NCBI RefSeq assembly: GCF_000058485.1
Contig: NC_008278.1
Span: forward strand, 4,024,962 to 4,088,961
Length of the DNA stretch: 64,000 nucleotides
Reading direction: 5' to 3'
From: Frankia alni ACN14a
GTDB taxonomy: Bacteria; Actinomycetota; Actinomycetes; Frankiales; Frankiaceae
In this document: positions 6,625-16,206 of the stretch, in pieces
Position numbering within the stretch: the first letter of the stretch is position 1
Layout: each line of letters starts with the position of its first letter
Position numbers and translations under genes: made by a program
Notes under the pieces: model-generated
What the model saw: the letters and a program-made list of their open reading frames with translations, nothing else
Database searches by the model: none
Told to the model about the DNA's origin: nothing

Positions 6625-8975
6625 CACCCACCCCCCGCACCGCCCACGCCACCGCCAGCACCGACGGCACCGCCAGCACCGACGGCGGCACGGGCCCGCG
6701 TCGCCGCGGCCTGCCAGCCCCGCTCCACCCGACTGCCCACCACCAGCCGCGGTTCCCCCGCCGCCGCCGCCCACTCCTCGATCGGCCAGCCCGCACCGCG
6801 CGCCACCTGGTGCAACGCCACATCCGGGTTCACCGCCACCGGATTACCCACCGCGCGCAACAACGGCAGATCCGACTGACTGTCCGCATACGCCCACGAC
6901 GCGGCCAGATCCGCCCCCGTGCTGCGCGCATGATGGCCCAGATACGCCGCACGCGCATCCCCGACCAGCGGCGAGGACGCCAACCGGCCGGTGAGCAGCC
7001 CATCGCCGCCCACCTCCAGCCGGGCCGCGACGATCTCGTCGAACAGCGGCGCGAACGGCCGGGTCAGCACCTCCACCGCCCCGGTCAGCAGCACCGTGCG
7101 ATGCCCCGCCGCCCGATGCTCCCGCACGCGGCGAATCCCCGCCGGCTTCACCCGCCGCAGCAGAATGTCCCCGGCCACCTCGGCGACCAGCCGCTCCAGC
7201 TCCTCCGGATCGGCCCCCGCATAACGGGCATACACCGCGCGCATCAGATGCCCCCGGTCACGGCGCTCCGCGCGCACATACCCCGGCAGCGCCGCCGCCA
7301 GCCCCGCCAGCTCCCGGGCCCGCCGCCGCGGCCCGGCGTCGGCCAACCGCATCCACAGATACGACTCGATCACCGTCGCGCTCGCCACCGCACCGTCGAG
7401 GTCGAACACCGCCAGCACCCCGTCGCCGGCAGCCAGATGCCCCGACAGCCGCCGGCGCGGCGCGGCCTCACGCGGACGACGCAGCACCGCCGTCACCGCC
7501 GGGCAGTGCACCTGCTGCAGGTAGTGCCGCCAGTCGAAACACGCCGGGTCGAACCCGAACTCCACCTGGTCGGCCGGATCCAACGCCGCGTGCAACGCCG
7601 CCGTCGCATCGTCGACGTAGACCAGCTCCGCCTTCGTGTACGCCCGGTACACATCCGAATAGCGGCGCAGGAACGCCACCCGGCTCTGCGCCCGTTCCAG
7701 CTCCCCGGCCAACGCCCGCGTCCGCGCCGACGCCGGGACCTGCGCCAACGCCCGCCCGGCCAACCCCACCAGCCGCTCGGAATGACGCAGCCGCGCCTCC
7801 ACCGCCGCCGCCCCCGCAAACGGCCACGACGGCACCGCGATCGCCCCCCGGCCCCGCTGCGGCAGCGGATCGGCCAGGAAGTACTCCCGCACATGGGCGT
7901 ACAGATCACGGAACAGCAGCGGGTTACGAAACCCCGAACACACCGTGTAGTAGGCCGGCCGCTCCACCGGCGGCACCGTGGCCGCCGCGGCCAGCGTCGC
8001 GTTGACGACCAGGTCCACCGGGATGATGTCGACGACCGCGTCCGGGGAGGCGGGGAAGTCCGGCAGCTCCCCGCGGCCGTAGGCCAGGATCAGCGGCTCG
8101 GCCATCTTGAACCCCTCGATCCACCCGGGGAACGGCCGCGCCAACGCACTTTCGATGATCGAGGGCCGCAGGATCGTCAACGGCAACGCGCCGTGATGCT
8201 CCTCCAGGAACCGTTCCCCCAACGCCTTGGTGAACGTGTACGCATCGGTCCAGCCCAGCACCTGCGCCCGCTGCCCACCGGCCTCGACCAGCCGGCGCGC
8301 CACCCACGCCCGGCGCAGCTTCTCCGCCTCCGCCGACACCGTCTGCGCCCCGGCCGCGGCGAAGCGCCGCTGCGCCTGCGTGCGAAAACGCGCCGAGTTC
8401 TCCGGCGAGCGCGAGGCGTCCTCGGTCTGCTGACGCACCCGCGACGCCGAATCCTGCTCCACCCGCCAGTCCACGTCATGGACCAGCGGACCCTCGGCGA
8501 TGTGCCCCGAACGCAACCCCGCCACATACGCCGTCGACACGTGCACCAGATGCGGACGCGCCCCCGCCGCGGCCAACGCCCGCAGCAGCTCCTGCAGCCC
8601 GCCGACGTTGATCCGGAACCCGTCGTCGATCGGCGGGTCGAACGACACCTCCCCGGCACAGTGGATGACGACGTCGATGTCGCCGGGCAACGCCGGCAGC
8701 CGCGACAGGTCACCCTCGACGACCTCGACGCGGCGCGCCACCAGCTCGGCGAGCCCCGCCGCCCCGAGCCGCTCACGCAGCTGGCGAAACGCCGGCTTGC
8801 GCGTCATCCGCGCCAGCCGCGCCACCCCCGTGTGACTGCCCCGCGGCCGCACCAGCGCCACCACCGAGGTGTCGGGGAAGTCCGACAGCAACCGTTCCAG
8901 CAGCGCCTCGCCCATGAACCCGGTCACCCCGGTCACGAACACCCGCCTACCCGCGAGCCGCTCGCGCAGCCCCAC
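6621..8975 (-). CDS. Fatty acyl-CoA reductase-like SDR fused to HAD-IB phosphatase
   Basis: About 784 residues, first gene of the minus-strand operon. The N-terminal half is an extended short-chain dehydrogenase of the male-sterility / fatty acyl reductase type: VFVTGVTGFMGEALLERLL binds NAD(P), HVSTAYVAG carries the Ser, and YTFTKALGE carries the Tyr-x-x-x-Lys pair. The C-terminal third (from about residue 525) is a HAD-IB hydrolase: VFDLDGAVAS with the two Asp, LLTGAVEVLTRPFA as motif II, and YADSQSDLPLL as the acidic motif. The residue after DLDG is Ala where Thr is usual. The GTG at 8975 has GGAGG five bases upstream; ATG 9011 and the far end of the frame at 9056 are alternatives. Likely reduces an acyl thioester and hydrolyses a phosphate; substrate unknown. 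Confidence 0.85.
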   Translation of the reverse strand: MGLRERLAGRRVFVTGVTGFMGEALLERLLSDFPDTSVVALVRPRGSHTGVARLARMTRKPAFRQLRERLGAAGLAELVARRVEVVEGDLSRLPALPGDIDVVIHCAGEVSFDPPIDDGFRINVGGLQELLRALAAAGARPHLVHVSTAYVAGLRSGHIAEGPLVHDVDWRVEQDSASRVRQQTEDASRSPENSARFRTQAQRRFAAAGAQTVSAEAEKLRRAWVARRLVEAGGQRAQVLGWTDAYTFTKALGERFLEEHHGALPLTILRPSIIESALARPFPGWIEGFKMAEPLILAYGRGELPDFPASPDAVVDIIPVDLVVNATLAAAATVPPVERPAYYTVCSGFRNPLLFRDLYAHVREYFLADPLPQRGRGAIAVPSWPFAGAAAVEARLRHSERLVGLAGRALAQVPASARTRALAGELERAQSRVAFLRRYSDVYRAYTKAELVYVDDATAALHAALDPADQVEFGFDPACFDWRHYLQQVHCPAVTAVLRRPREAAPRRRLSGHLAAGDGVLAVFDLDGAVASATVIESYLWMRLADAGPRRRARELAGLAAALPGYVRAERRDRGHLMRAVYARYAGADPEELERLVAEVAGDILLRRVKPAGIRRVREHRAAGHRTVLLTGAVEVLTRPFAPLFDEIVAARLEVGGDGLLTGRLASSPLVGDARAAYLGHHARSTGADLAASWAYADSQSDLPLLRAVGNPVAVNPDVALHQVARGAGWPIEEWAAAAGEPRLVVGSRVERGWQAAATRARAAVGAGGAVGAGGGVGGAGGGW

Positions 8976-9374
8976 CCTGACCTCCGCTGCCGTCACCGCC
9001 GACACCCTCATCCGGGTACCCGCACCCGCCGTAAGTCCGGATGGGCGGGTGCACATCCGGTGGGCAACCCTAGGCGACGCCTCGCCCCCGCGGCGCCAAC
9101 CTGCTCATCACGGGTGCGTGCCCAGGCCGCGGTACGCAGGGAAACCTACCGTCCGCACCTCTGCGCGGTGACGGGCAGCCCCACGATCCGGCCAGCCGAG
9201 TGGACAACCACCCCACCCGTCTGCTTCCCCAGCGCGGGGCCACCACCGGGCCACCCCACGGTGGGGGTACCCCCGTGGACCCCCCGAACGGGGGCAGCCG
9301 ACCCGCAGCAGAGAAGACGACCCGCCGCGGCCCGGGGACCCGAGACAGGGGCCGACGCCCCGCCCCGGCGCGGC
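8976..9374. other. Upstream region of the reductase operon
   Basis: No supported gene. It should hold the promoter of the minus-strand lipid-type operon, since the next gene on its other side (exonuclease) reads the same way and ends at 9560. Around 9241-9300 there is a GGGG/CCCC-rich stretch with local palindromes such as CCACGGTGGGGGTACCCCCGTGG-type pairing (about 9254-9282). No clear -10/-35 pair is visible. Confidence 0.4.
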
Positions 9375-9565
9375 GGGTGACCGCCCGCTCAACGGGTGGG
9401 CGCCCGCTCAACGGGTGGGCGCCCGCTCAACGGGTGGGCGCCCGCTCAACGGGTGGGCGCCCGCTCAACGGGTGGGCGCCCGCTCAGCGGGTGGGCGCCC
9501 GCTCAGCGGGTGGGCGCCCGCTCAACGGGTGGGCGCCCGCTCAGCGGGTGGGCGTCCGCTCAGCC
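9375..9565. repeat. 19-bp tandem repeat array, about 10 units
   Basis: The unit GGTGGGCGCCCGCTCAACG repeats with an exact 19-bp period. The GGGTGGG core occurs at 9394, 9413, 9432, 9451, 9470, 9489, 9508, 9527 and 9546, and one degenerate unit starts at 9375. Some units have AGCG in place of AACG. Each unit contains the palindrome GGGCGCCC and can fold a small AGCGGG/CCCGCT hairpin. The last unit provides the TGA stop (9562-9560) of the exonuclease gene. The period is not a multiple of three, so all plus-strand frames stay open with a 19-residue periodicity; those frames are not genes. Confidence 0.95.
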
Positions 9566-10726
9566 GGCGGCGACCGCGCCCAGGGCGGACACCAGCCGCG
9601 TGCACGGCCCCGCCAGCCCCCACCGTTCGCTCAGCGCCAGCACCGCCTGCGGATCGGCCGGGCTGACCGGCAGCCGCCCGTCGACGTCGCCGACGTCGCA
9701 GTCACGCACCACCGCGACCACCCCGACCGCGGCGTCGAGATAGTCACGGGCGGCCAGCAGCCGCCGCCGCGCCGCCACCGGCACCCCCTGCACCTGCCCG
9801 CCACCCCGCCCACCCGGCGCCACCGCAGCAGAAGCAACCGAAGCCGGGGGAGTCGAAGCCGGGGGAGTCGGGGGAGCGGCCGCCGGCGGTGGCGTGTCGA
9901 GCGCGGCGAGGATCGCCGCCAGCGACCCGAACCGGTTCAACAGCGCCGCCGCGGTCTTCGCGCCGATCCCGGCGACGCCGGGCAGCCCGTCGCTGGGATC
10001 GCCGCGCAGCACCGCGAAATCGGCGTAGGCCCGCCCCGGGATGTCGTAGCGGGCGCGCACCGACGCCTCGTCGACCACGGCGAACTTCTCCACCGCGTAC
10101 CGCACCCGCACCCCGGCGGCGTCGTCGACGAGCTGGAACAGATCCCGGTCCCCGGTGAGGATGTCCACCCCACCGCCCCGAGCGCCGCCGCCGTGGCGGG
10201 TCGCGAGGGTGGCGATGACATCGTCGGCCTCGAAACCCGCCGCGGCCGCCCGCGCGATCCCGAACGCGTCCAGCACCGCATCGATGATCGGAAGCTGGAC
10301 GGTCAGCTCGTCGGCGACCTCCTCGACCTCCCCGCCCGCCGCACCGTCTCCGCCCGCCCCCACCCGGCCCGCCGCCGCGTCCCCGACCACGGCGCCACCA
10401 GGCGCCGAGACGCCGGCCCGCCCGGCGGGCACAGCCACCCGGTGCGCTTTGTACGACGCCAGCAGCGCCACCCGGAACGCCGGACGCCAGTCGGCGTCGA
10501 AGCAGGCCACCAGCCCCCGCGGGCGAACCTCGACGATCTGACGGGCCAGCACGTCGAGCAGACCCCGCACCGCGTTGACCGGCGTCCCGTCCGGCGCCCG
10601 CACCGACCGCGGCACCCCGTAGAACGCCCGGAAGTACAACGACGGGGCGTCGGCAAGCAGCAACCCGCCGCCCGGCGCACGCGCCGCGCCGGTCGCCACC
10701 GGATCCACCGCCGGGCCTCCCGCCAT
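9560..10726 (-). CDS. Stand-alone 5'-3' exonuclease (PolI N-terminal / FEN-like)
   Basis: 388 residues from the ATG at 10726, which has GGGGG upstream. It matches the 5' nuclease domain of DNA polymerase I without the polymerase: LLLADAPSLYFRAFYGVP (metal-binding Asp), CFDADWRPAFR, AGFEADDVIATLA, ILTGDRDLFQLV (two Asp), then the helix-hairpin-helix block LRGDPSDGLPGVAGIGAKTA. Two linkers are low-complexity: a Gly/Val-rich one after the second motif and a Pro/Ala one (two 15-bp repeats) near residue 300. Such enzymes remove RNA primers or flaps; in actinobacteria a free copy exists beside full-length PolA. Its stop lies in the 19-bp repeat array. Confidence 0.88.
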   Translation of the reverse strand: MAGGPAVDPVATGAARAPGGGLLLADAPSLYFRAFYGVPRSVRAPDGTPVNAVRGLLDVLARQIVEVRPRGLVACFDADWRPAFRVALLASYKAHRVAVPAGRAGVSAPGGAVVGDAAAGRVGAGGDGAAGGEVEEVADELTVQLPIIDAVLDAFGIARAAAAGFEADDVIATLATRHGGGARGGGVDILTGDRDLFQLVDDAAGVRVRYAVEKFAVVDEASVRARYDIPGRAYADFAVLRGDPSDGLPGVAGIGAKTAAALLNRFGSLAAILAALDTPPPAAAPPTPPASTPPASVASAAVAPGGRGGGQVQGVPVAARRRLLAARDYLDAAVGVVAVVRDCDVGDVDGRLPVSPADPQAVLALSERWGLAGPCTRLVSALGAVAAG

Positions 10727-10930
10727 CACCGACCCCCTACCGTCCAGCCCCCCACCGTCCGCGCCGCCCCACGCCGCCCGACGGCCGTATCACCACCATC
10801 ACGACGGCAGCGCCGCGCCACCGCGCCCCACCCACACCTGATCCCGACCGTACCGGCTGTCCCACCGGGACCAGGCAACGGACCAGAAACAGCTCCCTCG
10901 CCCCGCGCCGACCTGCGTACGCTCCGGATC

Positions 10931-11374
10931 GTGCTGGAAGATCTCGACCGTCGAATCGTGCAGATGCTGTGCCGAGATGGGCGCATGAGCTTCACCGACC
11001 TCGGCCGGGCCACCGGCCTGTCGGTCTCCGCCGTCCATCAGCGCGTACGACGCCTGGAACAACGTGGAGTGATCACGTCCTACACGGCGCTGGTCGACCC
11101 CTCCCAGGTGGGTCTGCCCCTGACCGCCTTCGTCTCGATCACCCCGATCGACCCGAGCCAACCCGACGACGCCGCCGACCGGCTCGCCCACATCGTCGAG
11201 ATCGAGGCCTGTCACAGCGTCGCCGGGGAGGAAAGCTACCTGCTCAAGGTGCGCGTCGCCAGCCCCGGCGACCTGGAGGTCCTGCTCCAGCGCATCCGCG
11301 CCGCGGCCAACGTGTCCACCCGCACCATGGTCGTGCTCTCCACCCCCTACGAGGGCCGCCCCCCCGCCCTGTAG
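10931..11374 (+). CDS. Lrp/AsnC-family transcription regulator
   Basis: 147 residues from the GTG at 10931. It starts straight into the family pattern LEDLDRRIVQMLCRDGRMSF, then the helix-turn-helix LGRATGLSVSAVHQRVRRLE and GVITSYTALVD. The C-terminal half is the RAM ligand-binding domain (CHSVAGEESYLLKVRV). A longer open frame upstream crosses the repeat array and is not coding. It is divergent from the exonuclease and convergent with the sugar transporter. Targets are unknown; amino acids are the usual effectors. Confidence 0.88.
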   Translation: MLEDLDRRIVQMLCRDGRMSFTDLGRATGLSVSAVHQRVRRLEQRGVITSYTALVDPSQVGLPLTAFVSITPIDPSQPDDAADRLAHIVEIEACHSVAGEESYLLKVRVASPGDLEVLLQRIRAAANVSTRTMVVLSTPYEGRPPAL

Positions 11375-11384
11375 CGCGGCGCCC

Positions 11385-11429
11385 GCTTATCCAGAGGGAT
11401 AAATCGGGCACGAAGCCCTCTGGATAAGC
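11385..11429. repeat. Dispersed hairpin element GCTTATCCAGAGGG, copy 1
   Basis: GCTTATCCAGAGGG (11385-11398) and CCCTCTGGATAAGC (11416-11429) form a perfect 14-bp inverted repeat with a 17-nt loop ending CACGAAG. It lies between the convergent Lrp and ABC-ATPase genes and may serve as their terminator. A clear relative, including the loop's CACGAAG, occurs at 59670-59712 inside a coding frame, so this is a dispersed repeat and not just a local terminator. Confidence 0.85.
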
Positions 11430-11462
11430 AGGACCTCAGGTCGGGGGATGCCGGTCAGCCGG

Positions 11463-12710
11463 TCAGTCGGGACGGCCGGTGAGCGCGACGCCGGTGGCCG
11501 CATCGAACAGGTGCAGCCGCCCCGGGTCGAACCACAGCTCGACCTGCGCCCCGCGCACCGCCGTGCTCGCCGCCGCCAGGCGCGCCACGACCTGCTCCCC
11601 GACGCCGGGCACAAGGGCGGCGCCGGCCTCGCGTAGCACCCGGGCGAGACCGGCGGCCTGCCCCGACCCCACGGGCAGCGCAGCGTAGACGTACTTGTCC
11701 GACCCGACCGACTCCACCACCTCTGCGACCACGCTCACCCGACCGCCGGGCCGATCGGCCCCGACGACCGCGACGTCCTCGAAATGCTCCGGACGGATCC
11801 CGAGCACCAGCGACGCACCCCCCGCCCCCGCGGCCGGCGGCGCCGACCCCACCGCACCCTCCCCACCCACATCCACCGCCGCCGGCCGCGCCGCACCGGC
11901 GGACAACGCCCGACGCAGCCGATCGTCCAGCGCCACCGCGCCCAACGGCGAGCGCAGCACATCGCCCTCCACCGACGCCGGCAGGAAGTTCATCGCCGGG
12001 GAACCGATGAACCCGGCCACGAACAGGTTCACCGGCCGCTCGTAGAGCTCCACCGGCGCCGCGACCTGCTGCACCCGCCCCGCCCGCAGCACCGCCACCC
12101 GATCCCCGAGCGTCATCGCCTCGACCTGATCATGCGTGACGTACACCATCGTCGTACCCAGCCGCCGCTGCAGCCGCGCCACCTGCGTCCGCGTCGCCAC
12201 CCGCAGCGTCGCATCCAGGTTCGACAACGGCTCGTCCATCAGGAACACCGCCGGCGACCGCACGATCGCCCGCCCCATCGCCACCCGCTGACGCTGACCC
12301 CCCGACAGCATCCCCGGCTTACGGTCCAACCACGGCGTCAGATCCAGCAGCTCCGCCACCTCGCGGACCCGCTGCTCGATCCGCGCCCGCGGCACCTTCG
12401 CCAACGACAACGGAAACCCGATGTTACGCCGCACCGTCATATGCGGATACAGCGCGTAACTCTGGAACACCATCGCGACATCCCGCTCGGCCGGCCCCAG
12501 CCCGTTGACGACCCGACCCCCGATCCGCAGCTCCCCGTCGCTGATGTCCTCCAACCCGGCGATCATGTTCAGCGTCGTCGACTTCCCGCACCCCGACGGC
12601 CCCACCAGGATCAGCAACTCCCCGTCGGCGACCCGCAGACTCACATCGTCGACCGCCACCTGCCCGTCGGCGAACCACTTGCTCACATGCGCCAGCTCGA
12701 CCTCCGCCAT
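11463..12710 (-). CDS. ABC sugar importer ATPase (SugC/MsmK/UgpC type)
   Basis: 415 residues. The nucleotide-binding domain shows Walker [11 protein letters not shown]-loop [12 protein letters not shown], signature [14 protein letters not shown] and Walker [14 protein letters not shown]. After about residue 235 comes the regulatory OB/TOBE domain ([29 protein letters not shown]) that is typical of the CUT1 sugar group and differs from export ATPases. It follows the second permease gene by ten bases on the minus strand and closes the four-gene operon. A Gly/Ala-rich stretch interrupts the TOBE part. The gene order SBP–permease–permease–ATPase is that of mycobacterial lpqY-sugABC, but the sugar cannot be read from sequence. 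Confidence 0.92.
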   Translation of the reverse strand: MAEVELAHVSKWFADGQVAVDDVSLRVADGELLILVGPSGCGKSTTLNMIAGLEDISDGELRIGGRVVNGLGPAERDVAMVFQSYALYPHMTVRRNIGFPLSLAKVPRARIEQRVREVAELLDLTPWLDRKPGMLSGGQRQRVAMGRAIVRSPAVFLMDEPLSNLDATLRVATRTQVARLQRRLGTTMVYVTHDQVEAMTLGDRVAVLRAGRVQQVAAPVELYERPVNLFVAGFIGSPAMNFLPASVEGDVLRSPLGAVALDDRLRRALSAGAARPAAVDVGGEGAVGSAPPAAGAGGASLVLGIRPEHFEDVAVVGADRPGGRVSVVAEVVESVGSDKYVYAALPVGSGQAAGLARVLREAGAALVPGVGEQVVARLAAASTAVRGAQVELWFDPGRLHLFDAATGVALTGRPD

Positions 12711-12720
12711 GACCGCCCGC

Positions 12721-13671
12721 CTATCCCTTCACCGCACCGGACGTCAGCCCGGCGACGATCCGACGCTGGAACACCAGCACGAACACGATGATCGGAATCG
12801 TGATCACCACCGCCGCCGCCGCGATCGACCCGATCGGCTGGGTGAACTGCGACGCCCCGGTGAAGAACGCGATCGCCGCCGGCACCGTCCGCGACGACTC
12901 CGTCGACGTCAACGAGATCGCGAACAGGAAGTCGTTCCAACAGAAGATGAACACCAGAATCGCCGTCGTCACCAGCCCCGGCGCCGCCAGCGGCACGATC
13001 ACCCGCGTGAACGCCTGCCACGGCGACGCCCCGTCCACCGCCGCCGCCCGCTCCAGATCCCGCGGAATCTCCCGGAAGAACGCCGACAACGTGTAGATCG
13101 CCAGCGGCAGCGAAAACGTCAGATACGGCACGATCAACCCGATCCACGTATCGAAGATGCCGATCTGACGCCACAGGTTGAACAGCGGACTGACCAGCGA
13201 GATCTGCGGAAACATCGCGATCAGCAACGCCAGGCCCACCAGCAGCCGCCGCCCCGGAAACACCAGCCGCGCCACCGCATAGGCCGCCATCGCCCCCACC
13301 ACCACCGCCAGCACCGTCGAGATCAACGCGATCCCCACCGAGTTCACCAACGCCCGGGTGAACAGCGACGCGTCAAAAATCCCCCGGTAGTTCTCCCACG
13401 TCCAGTGCCGCGGCACGAAACGCCCGTCCCCGACCGACGCCGGCGTCTTGAACGACAACGACACCAGCCACGCCAAGGGCACCAGCGACACCACCACGAT
13501 CACCGTGTTCACCGCCACCCACCCCGACACCACCGACCCCCGCCGCCCACCACCGCCACGCCCCCGACCACCCCGACGCCCCCGCACACCGAAACGCCCC
13601 CGCACACCGGCCGCCCCCTCGGACGCCATCCCGCCCGCTGCGCCGGCCCCGTCACCCGCCACGGTCGTCAC
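12721..13671 (-). CDS. ABC sugar permease (SugB/MalG type)
   Basis: 316 residues, six predicted membrane segments after a Gly/Arg-rich cytoplasmic start of about 50 residues. The ATPase-docking EAA loop is seen as [20 protein letters not shown]. The GTG start (13671-13669) overlaps the stop of the first permease gene as GTGA, so the two are translationally coupled. It forms the membrane channel with the partner encoded at 13668-14567. Confidence 0.9.
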   Translation of the reverse strand: MTTVAGDGAGAAGGMASEGAAGVRGRFGVRGRRGGRGRGGGGRRGSVVSGWVAVNTVIVVVSLVPLAWLVSLSFKTPASVGDGRFVPRHWTWENYRGIFDASLFTRALVNSVGIALISTVLAVVVGAMAAYAVARLVFPGRRLLVGLALLIAMFPQISLVSPLFNLWRQIGIFDTWIGLIVPYLTFSLPLAIYTLSAFFREIPRDLERAAAVDGASPWQAFTRVIVPLAAPGLVTTAILVFIFCWNDFLFAISLTSTESSRTVPAAIAFFTGASQFTQPIGSIAAAAVVITIPIIVFVLVFQRRIVAGLTSGAVKG

Positions 13672-14567
13672 CGGCCCGCCTCCTGCTCCCCGCCGGGCGC
13701 GGCGGTCCCGAACCCCTTCACGAACACGAACGCCACCAGCGCCACCACCAGAAAGATCAGCACGCTCAACGACGACCCGACCCCCAGATTCAGCGCCGTG
13801 AACAGGTTGTCGTACCCGAGAATCGACACCGACCGGGTGTCATACGACCCGCCCGTCAGCACGTAGATGTTGTCGAAGATCCGGAAGGCGTCCAGAACCC
13901 GGAACAGCAACGCCACCAGAATCGCCGGCTTCATCAACGGCACCATCACCCGGACGAACCGCGCCCACGGCCCCGCCCCGTCCACCCGCGCCGCCCGCAG
14001 CAACTCCTCGGGCACCAACGCCAACCCCGCCAGCAGCAACAACGCCATGAACGGCGTCGTCTTCCACACCTCCGCAACGATGATCACCGCGATGCCCCAC
14101 GTCTGCGACGTCAACGGCGCCGCATCCCCGAACAACCCCGACAGATACCCCGTCCCCGGCGTCCAGGCGTACTGCCAGCCGAACGCCGCGACCACCGTCA
14201 CGATCCCGTACGGAATCAGGATCACCGTACGCACCAACCCCCGACCCACCACCGCCCGATGCATCACCAACGCCAACGCCATCCCCAGCACGAACTCGAC
14301 CGCCACCGACACCACCGTGATCACCACCGTGACCGCCAGCGCCTTCCACCACAGCGACGACCCCAGCACCGTGGCGTAGTTCCCCAGCCCCACGAACGAC
14401 GACTGCGCCGGGAAACGCAGGTCATAGCGCCGCAACGACAGATAGACCGCATAGCCGATCGGATAGCCCGCCGCCGCCACGATCACCACCACCGCAGGCG
14501 CACACAGCAGCCACCCCAGCCGCCGCTGCGCCCGCTGCTGCGCCGTGAGCCCCACCCGACCGGCCAT
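13668..14567 (-). CDS. ABC sugar permease (SugA/MalF type)
   Basis: 299 residues from the ATG at 14567, whose A is the last base of the upstream TGA stop (TGATG). Hydrophobic segments begin with [21 protein letters not shown]. The EAA loop reads [19 protein letters not shown], followed by [10 protein letters not shown]. It lacks the long periplasmic insertion of E. coli MalF, as expected for the SugA group. It lies between the binding-protein gene and the second permease gene, all overlapping. Confidence 0.9.
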   Translation of the reverse strand: MAGRVGLTAQQRAQRRLGWLLCAPAVVVIVAAAGYPIGYAVYLSLRRYDLRFPAQSSFVGLGNYATVLGSSLWWKALAVTVVITVVSVAVEFVLGMALALVMHRAVVGRGLVRTVILIPYGIVTVVAAFGWQYAWTPGTGYLSGLFGDAAPLTSQTWGIAVIIVAEVWKTTPFMALLLLAGLALVPEELLRAARVDGAGPWARFVRVMVPLMKPAILVALLFRVLDAFRIFDNIYVLTGGSYDTRSVSILGYDNLFTALNLGVGSSLSVLIFLVVALVAFVFVKGFGTAAPGGEQEAGR

Positions 14568-15874
14568 CACGGCACCAACCCCTTCGACTCCAACGCATCC
14601 TCGATCGCCCCCCGCAACCCGCCCAGCGCCGACACCGACACCGAACGCGGCGGGGACAACCGGTCGGCGATCTGCAACGACACGCTCTGATACGCCGGCG
14701 TCTGCGGCCGCACACTGGCGTTGCGCAACGCCGCGTAGATCGCCGCCGCGAACGGATACCCCCCCTCGACGAACGCCCGATCCGAATACAACGCCTCCAA
14801 CGTCGGCGCCAACCCCCCGTCGACCGCCGTACGGATCTGGTTCGCCCGACCCCGCAGGCACCCGATCGCCGCCCGCGCCTGACCCGGATGCCGGCTGTAC
14901 GACGACACCGCCAGGTTGTAACCCCCCACCGTCGTGTGCGACGGCTGACCGGCCACCAGACTCGGCCACTGCGCCCACCCGATCCGACCCACCAGATCCG
15001 GCGCGTTCGCCCGCGCCGACGGATAGACGAACGGATAGTTCAACTGGAACGCCGCCGACCCCGTCTCGAACGCCAACCGGTTGTCGTCCTCCCGCTGGTT
15101 CGACCACGACGGATCCGCCGCCCCCGAATGCGCCAACGCCGCAATCGCCTCCACCGCACGCCGCGCCGGCTCACCCAACGCCACCCGCGTCCCGTCCGCC
15201 GACAGAACCGACCCACCCGCCGAGGCCACCAGCGAGTTGAACAACACCGTGTACCCCTCGTACTGGGCGCCCTGCACCTCCACCAGATGCGGCTTTCCCG
15301 CCGCCGCCAACGCCTTCGCCTGCGCCAGCATCTGCGCCCACGTCGCCGGCGGCCGCGCCACCAGATCCTTGCGATACCACAACAACTGCGCATTGGTGTT
15401 CAACGGCGCCGCATACAACCGCCCCCGCCAGCTGCCCGTGCGCACCGCCACCGGCAGCGTCCCCGCCGTGATCGCCCGCGCCGACGCCGCGTCGAACGGC
15501 ACGATCCACCCCGCCTCGGCGAACTCCGCCGTCCACGTCACGTCCAACGCCAGAACATCCATCGAGGAGTCCTGCGCCGCCAGCCGGCGCACCAGCTGCT
15601 CCCGCTGCCCGTCGGCATCGTTGGGCAACACACTGATCGCGACCCGGTAGGCGCCGCGCGACCCGGCCGAACAGTCCGCCGCCGCCTTCGCGAACGACCC
15701 CGACGACTCGTTGTACACATACCAGCGCACCGTCACCGGCCCCCGCGCCGAACCCGACGCCCCACACCCCACCAACGCCACCACCGCACACACCGCCACC
15801 ACCAGCCCGACCCGGCCCCGCACCACGCAGCGTCGCACCGCCCGACACCCACCCCGGCTCGCGACCCTCGGCAC
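14567..15874 (-). CDS. Sugar-binding lipoprotein of the ABC importer (LpqY-like)
   Basis: 435 residues from the GTG at 15874, with GGGAGG eight bases upstream; the frame is open further up, but that part looks non-coding. Signal peptide: basic start, hydrophobic run GLVVAVCAVVAL, then lipobox LVGC with Cys at about residue 30. The mature part matches extracellular solute-binding family 1: DVLALDVTWTAEFAEAGWI, YAAPLNTNAQLLWYRKDL, VGGYNLAVSSYSRHPGQA. The gene heads the operon, so the promoter should lie in 15875-16206. Trehalose is the substrate of the mycobacterial counterpart; here that is only an analogy. Confidence 0.88.
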   Translation of the reverse strand: MPRVASRGGCRAVRRCVVRGRVGLVVAVCAVVALVGCGASGSARGPVTVRWYVYNESSGSFAKAAADCSAGSRGAYRVAISVLPNDADGQREQLVRRLAAQDSSMDVLALDVTWTAEFAEAGWIVPFDAASARAITAGTLPVAVRTGSWRGRLYAAPLNTNAQLLWYRKDLVARPPATWAQMLAQAKALAAAGKPHLVEVQGAQYEGYTVLFNSLVASAGGSVLSADGTRVALGEPARRAVEAIAALAHSGAADPSWSNQREDDNRLAFETGSAAFQLNYPFVYPSARANAPDLVGRIGWAQWPSLVAGQPSHTTVGGYNLAVSSYSRHPGQARAAIGCLRGRANQIRTAVDGGLAPTLEALYSDRAFVEGGYPFAAAIYAALRNASVRPQTPAYQSVSLQIADRLSPPRSVSVSALGGLRGAIEDALESKGLVP

Positions 15875-16206
15875 CGGCCCGACCTCCCTTCCGGCCTTCT
15901 GGCGAACATGCGGAAGTCCACACCCCGCCCCGCGACGAGGCGACCACCACTCATCCCGCCACACCCGACCACCCACGGCGCAGCTGCCGTGCCCCATCTC
16001 ACGCACCGTAAAACCCCTATGACAGCAATACGCACCAACCCGGCCACCAAGAAAACCGAACACACCCACCGCGTCCCACCCCTCACACCCCTCACACCCC
16101 GCCCAACCCGCCACCCCGACACGCCCCCGACCGCCCACCCCACAGCCGACCACCCCCACACCGCCCCGGCGACCAGCCGACCCGACCACCGGGCAGACTC
16201 ACCAGC
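15875..16206. other. Divergent intergenic region, sugar operon / amidohydrolase
   Basis: About 330 bp without a supported gene. It must hold the start signals of both the minus-strand sugar operon and the plus-strand amidohydrolase. The AT-richest part is around 16005-16040 (GTAAAACCCC, ATGACAGCAATACG), the likeliest promoter zone, but no confident hexamer pair can be named. Confidence 0.4.

Noticed and set aside
9375-9565. CRISPR array
   Set aside because: Repeats are head-to-tail with no unique spacers, and no cas genes are present.
9396-9743. Plus-strand frames through the 19-bp array encoding 19-residue repeats
   Set aside because: All three frames are open because the unit has no stop codon; no start signal or domain supports translation.
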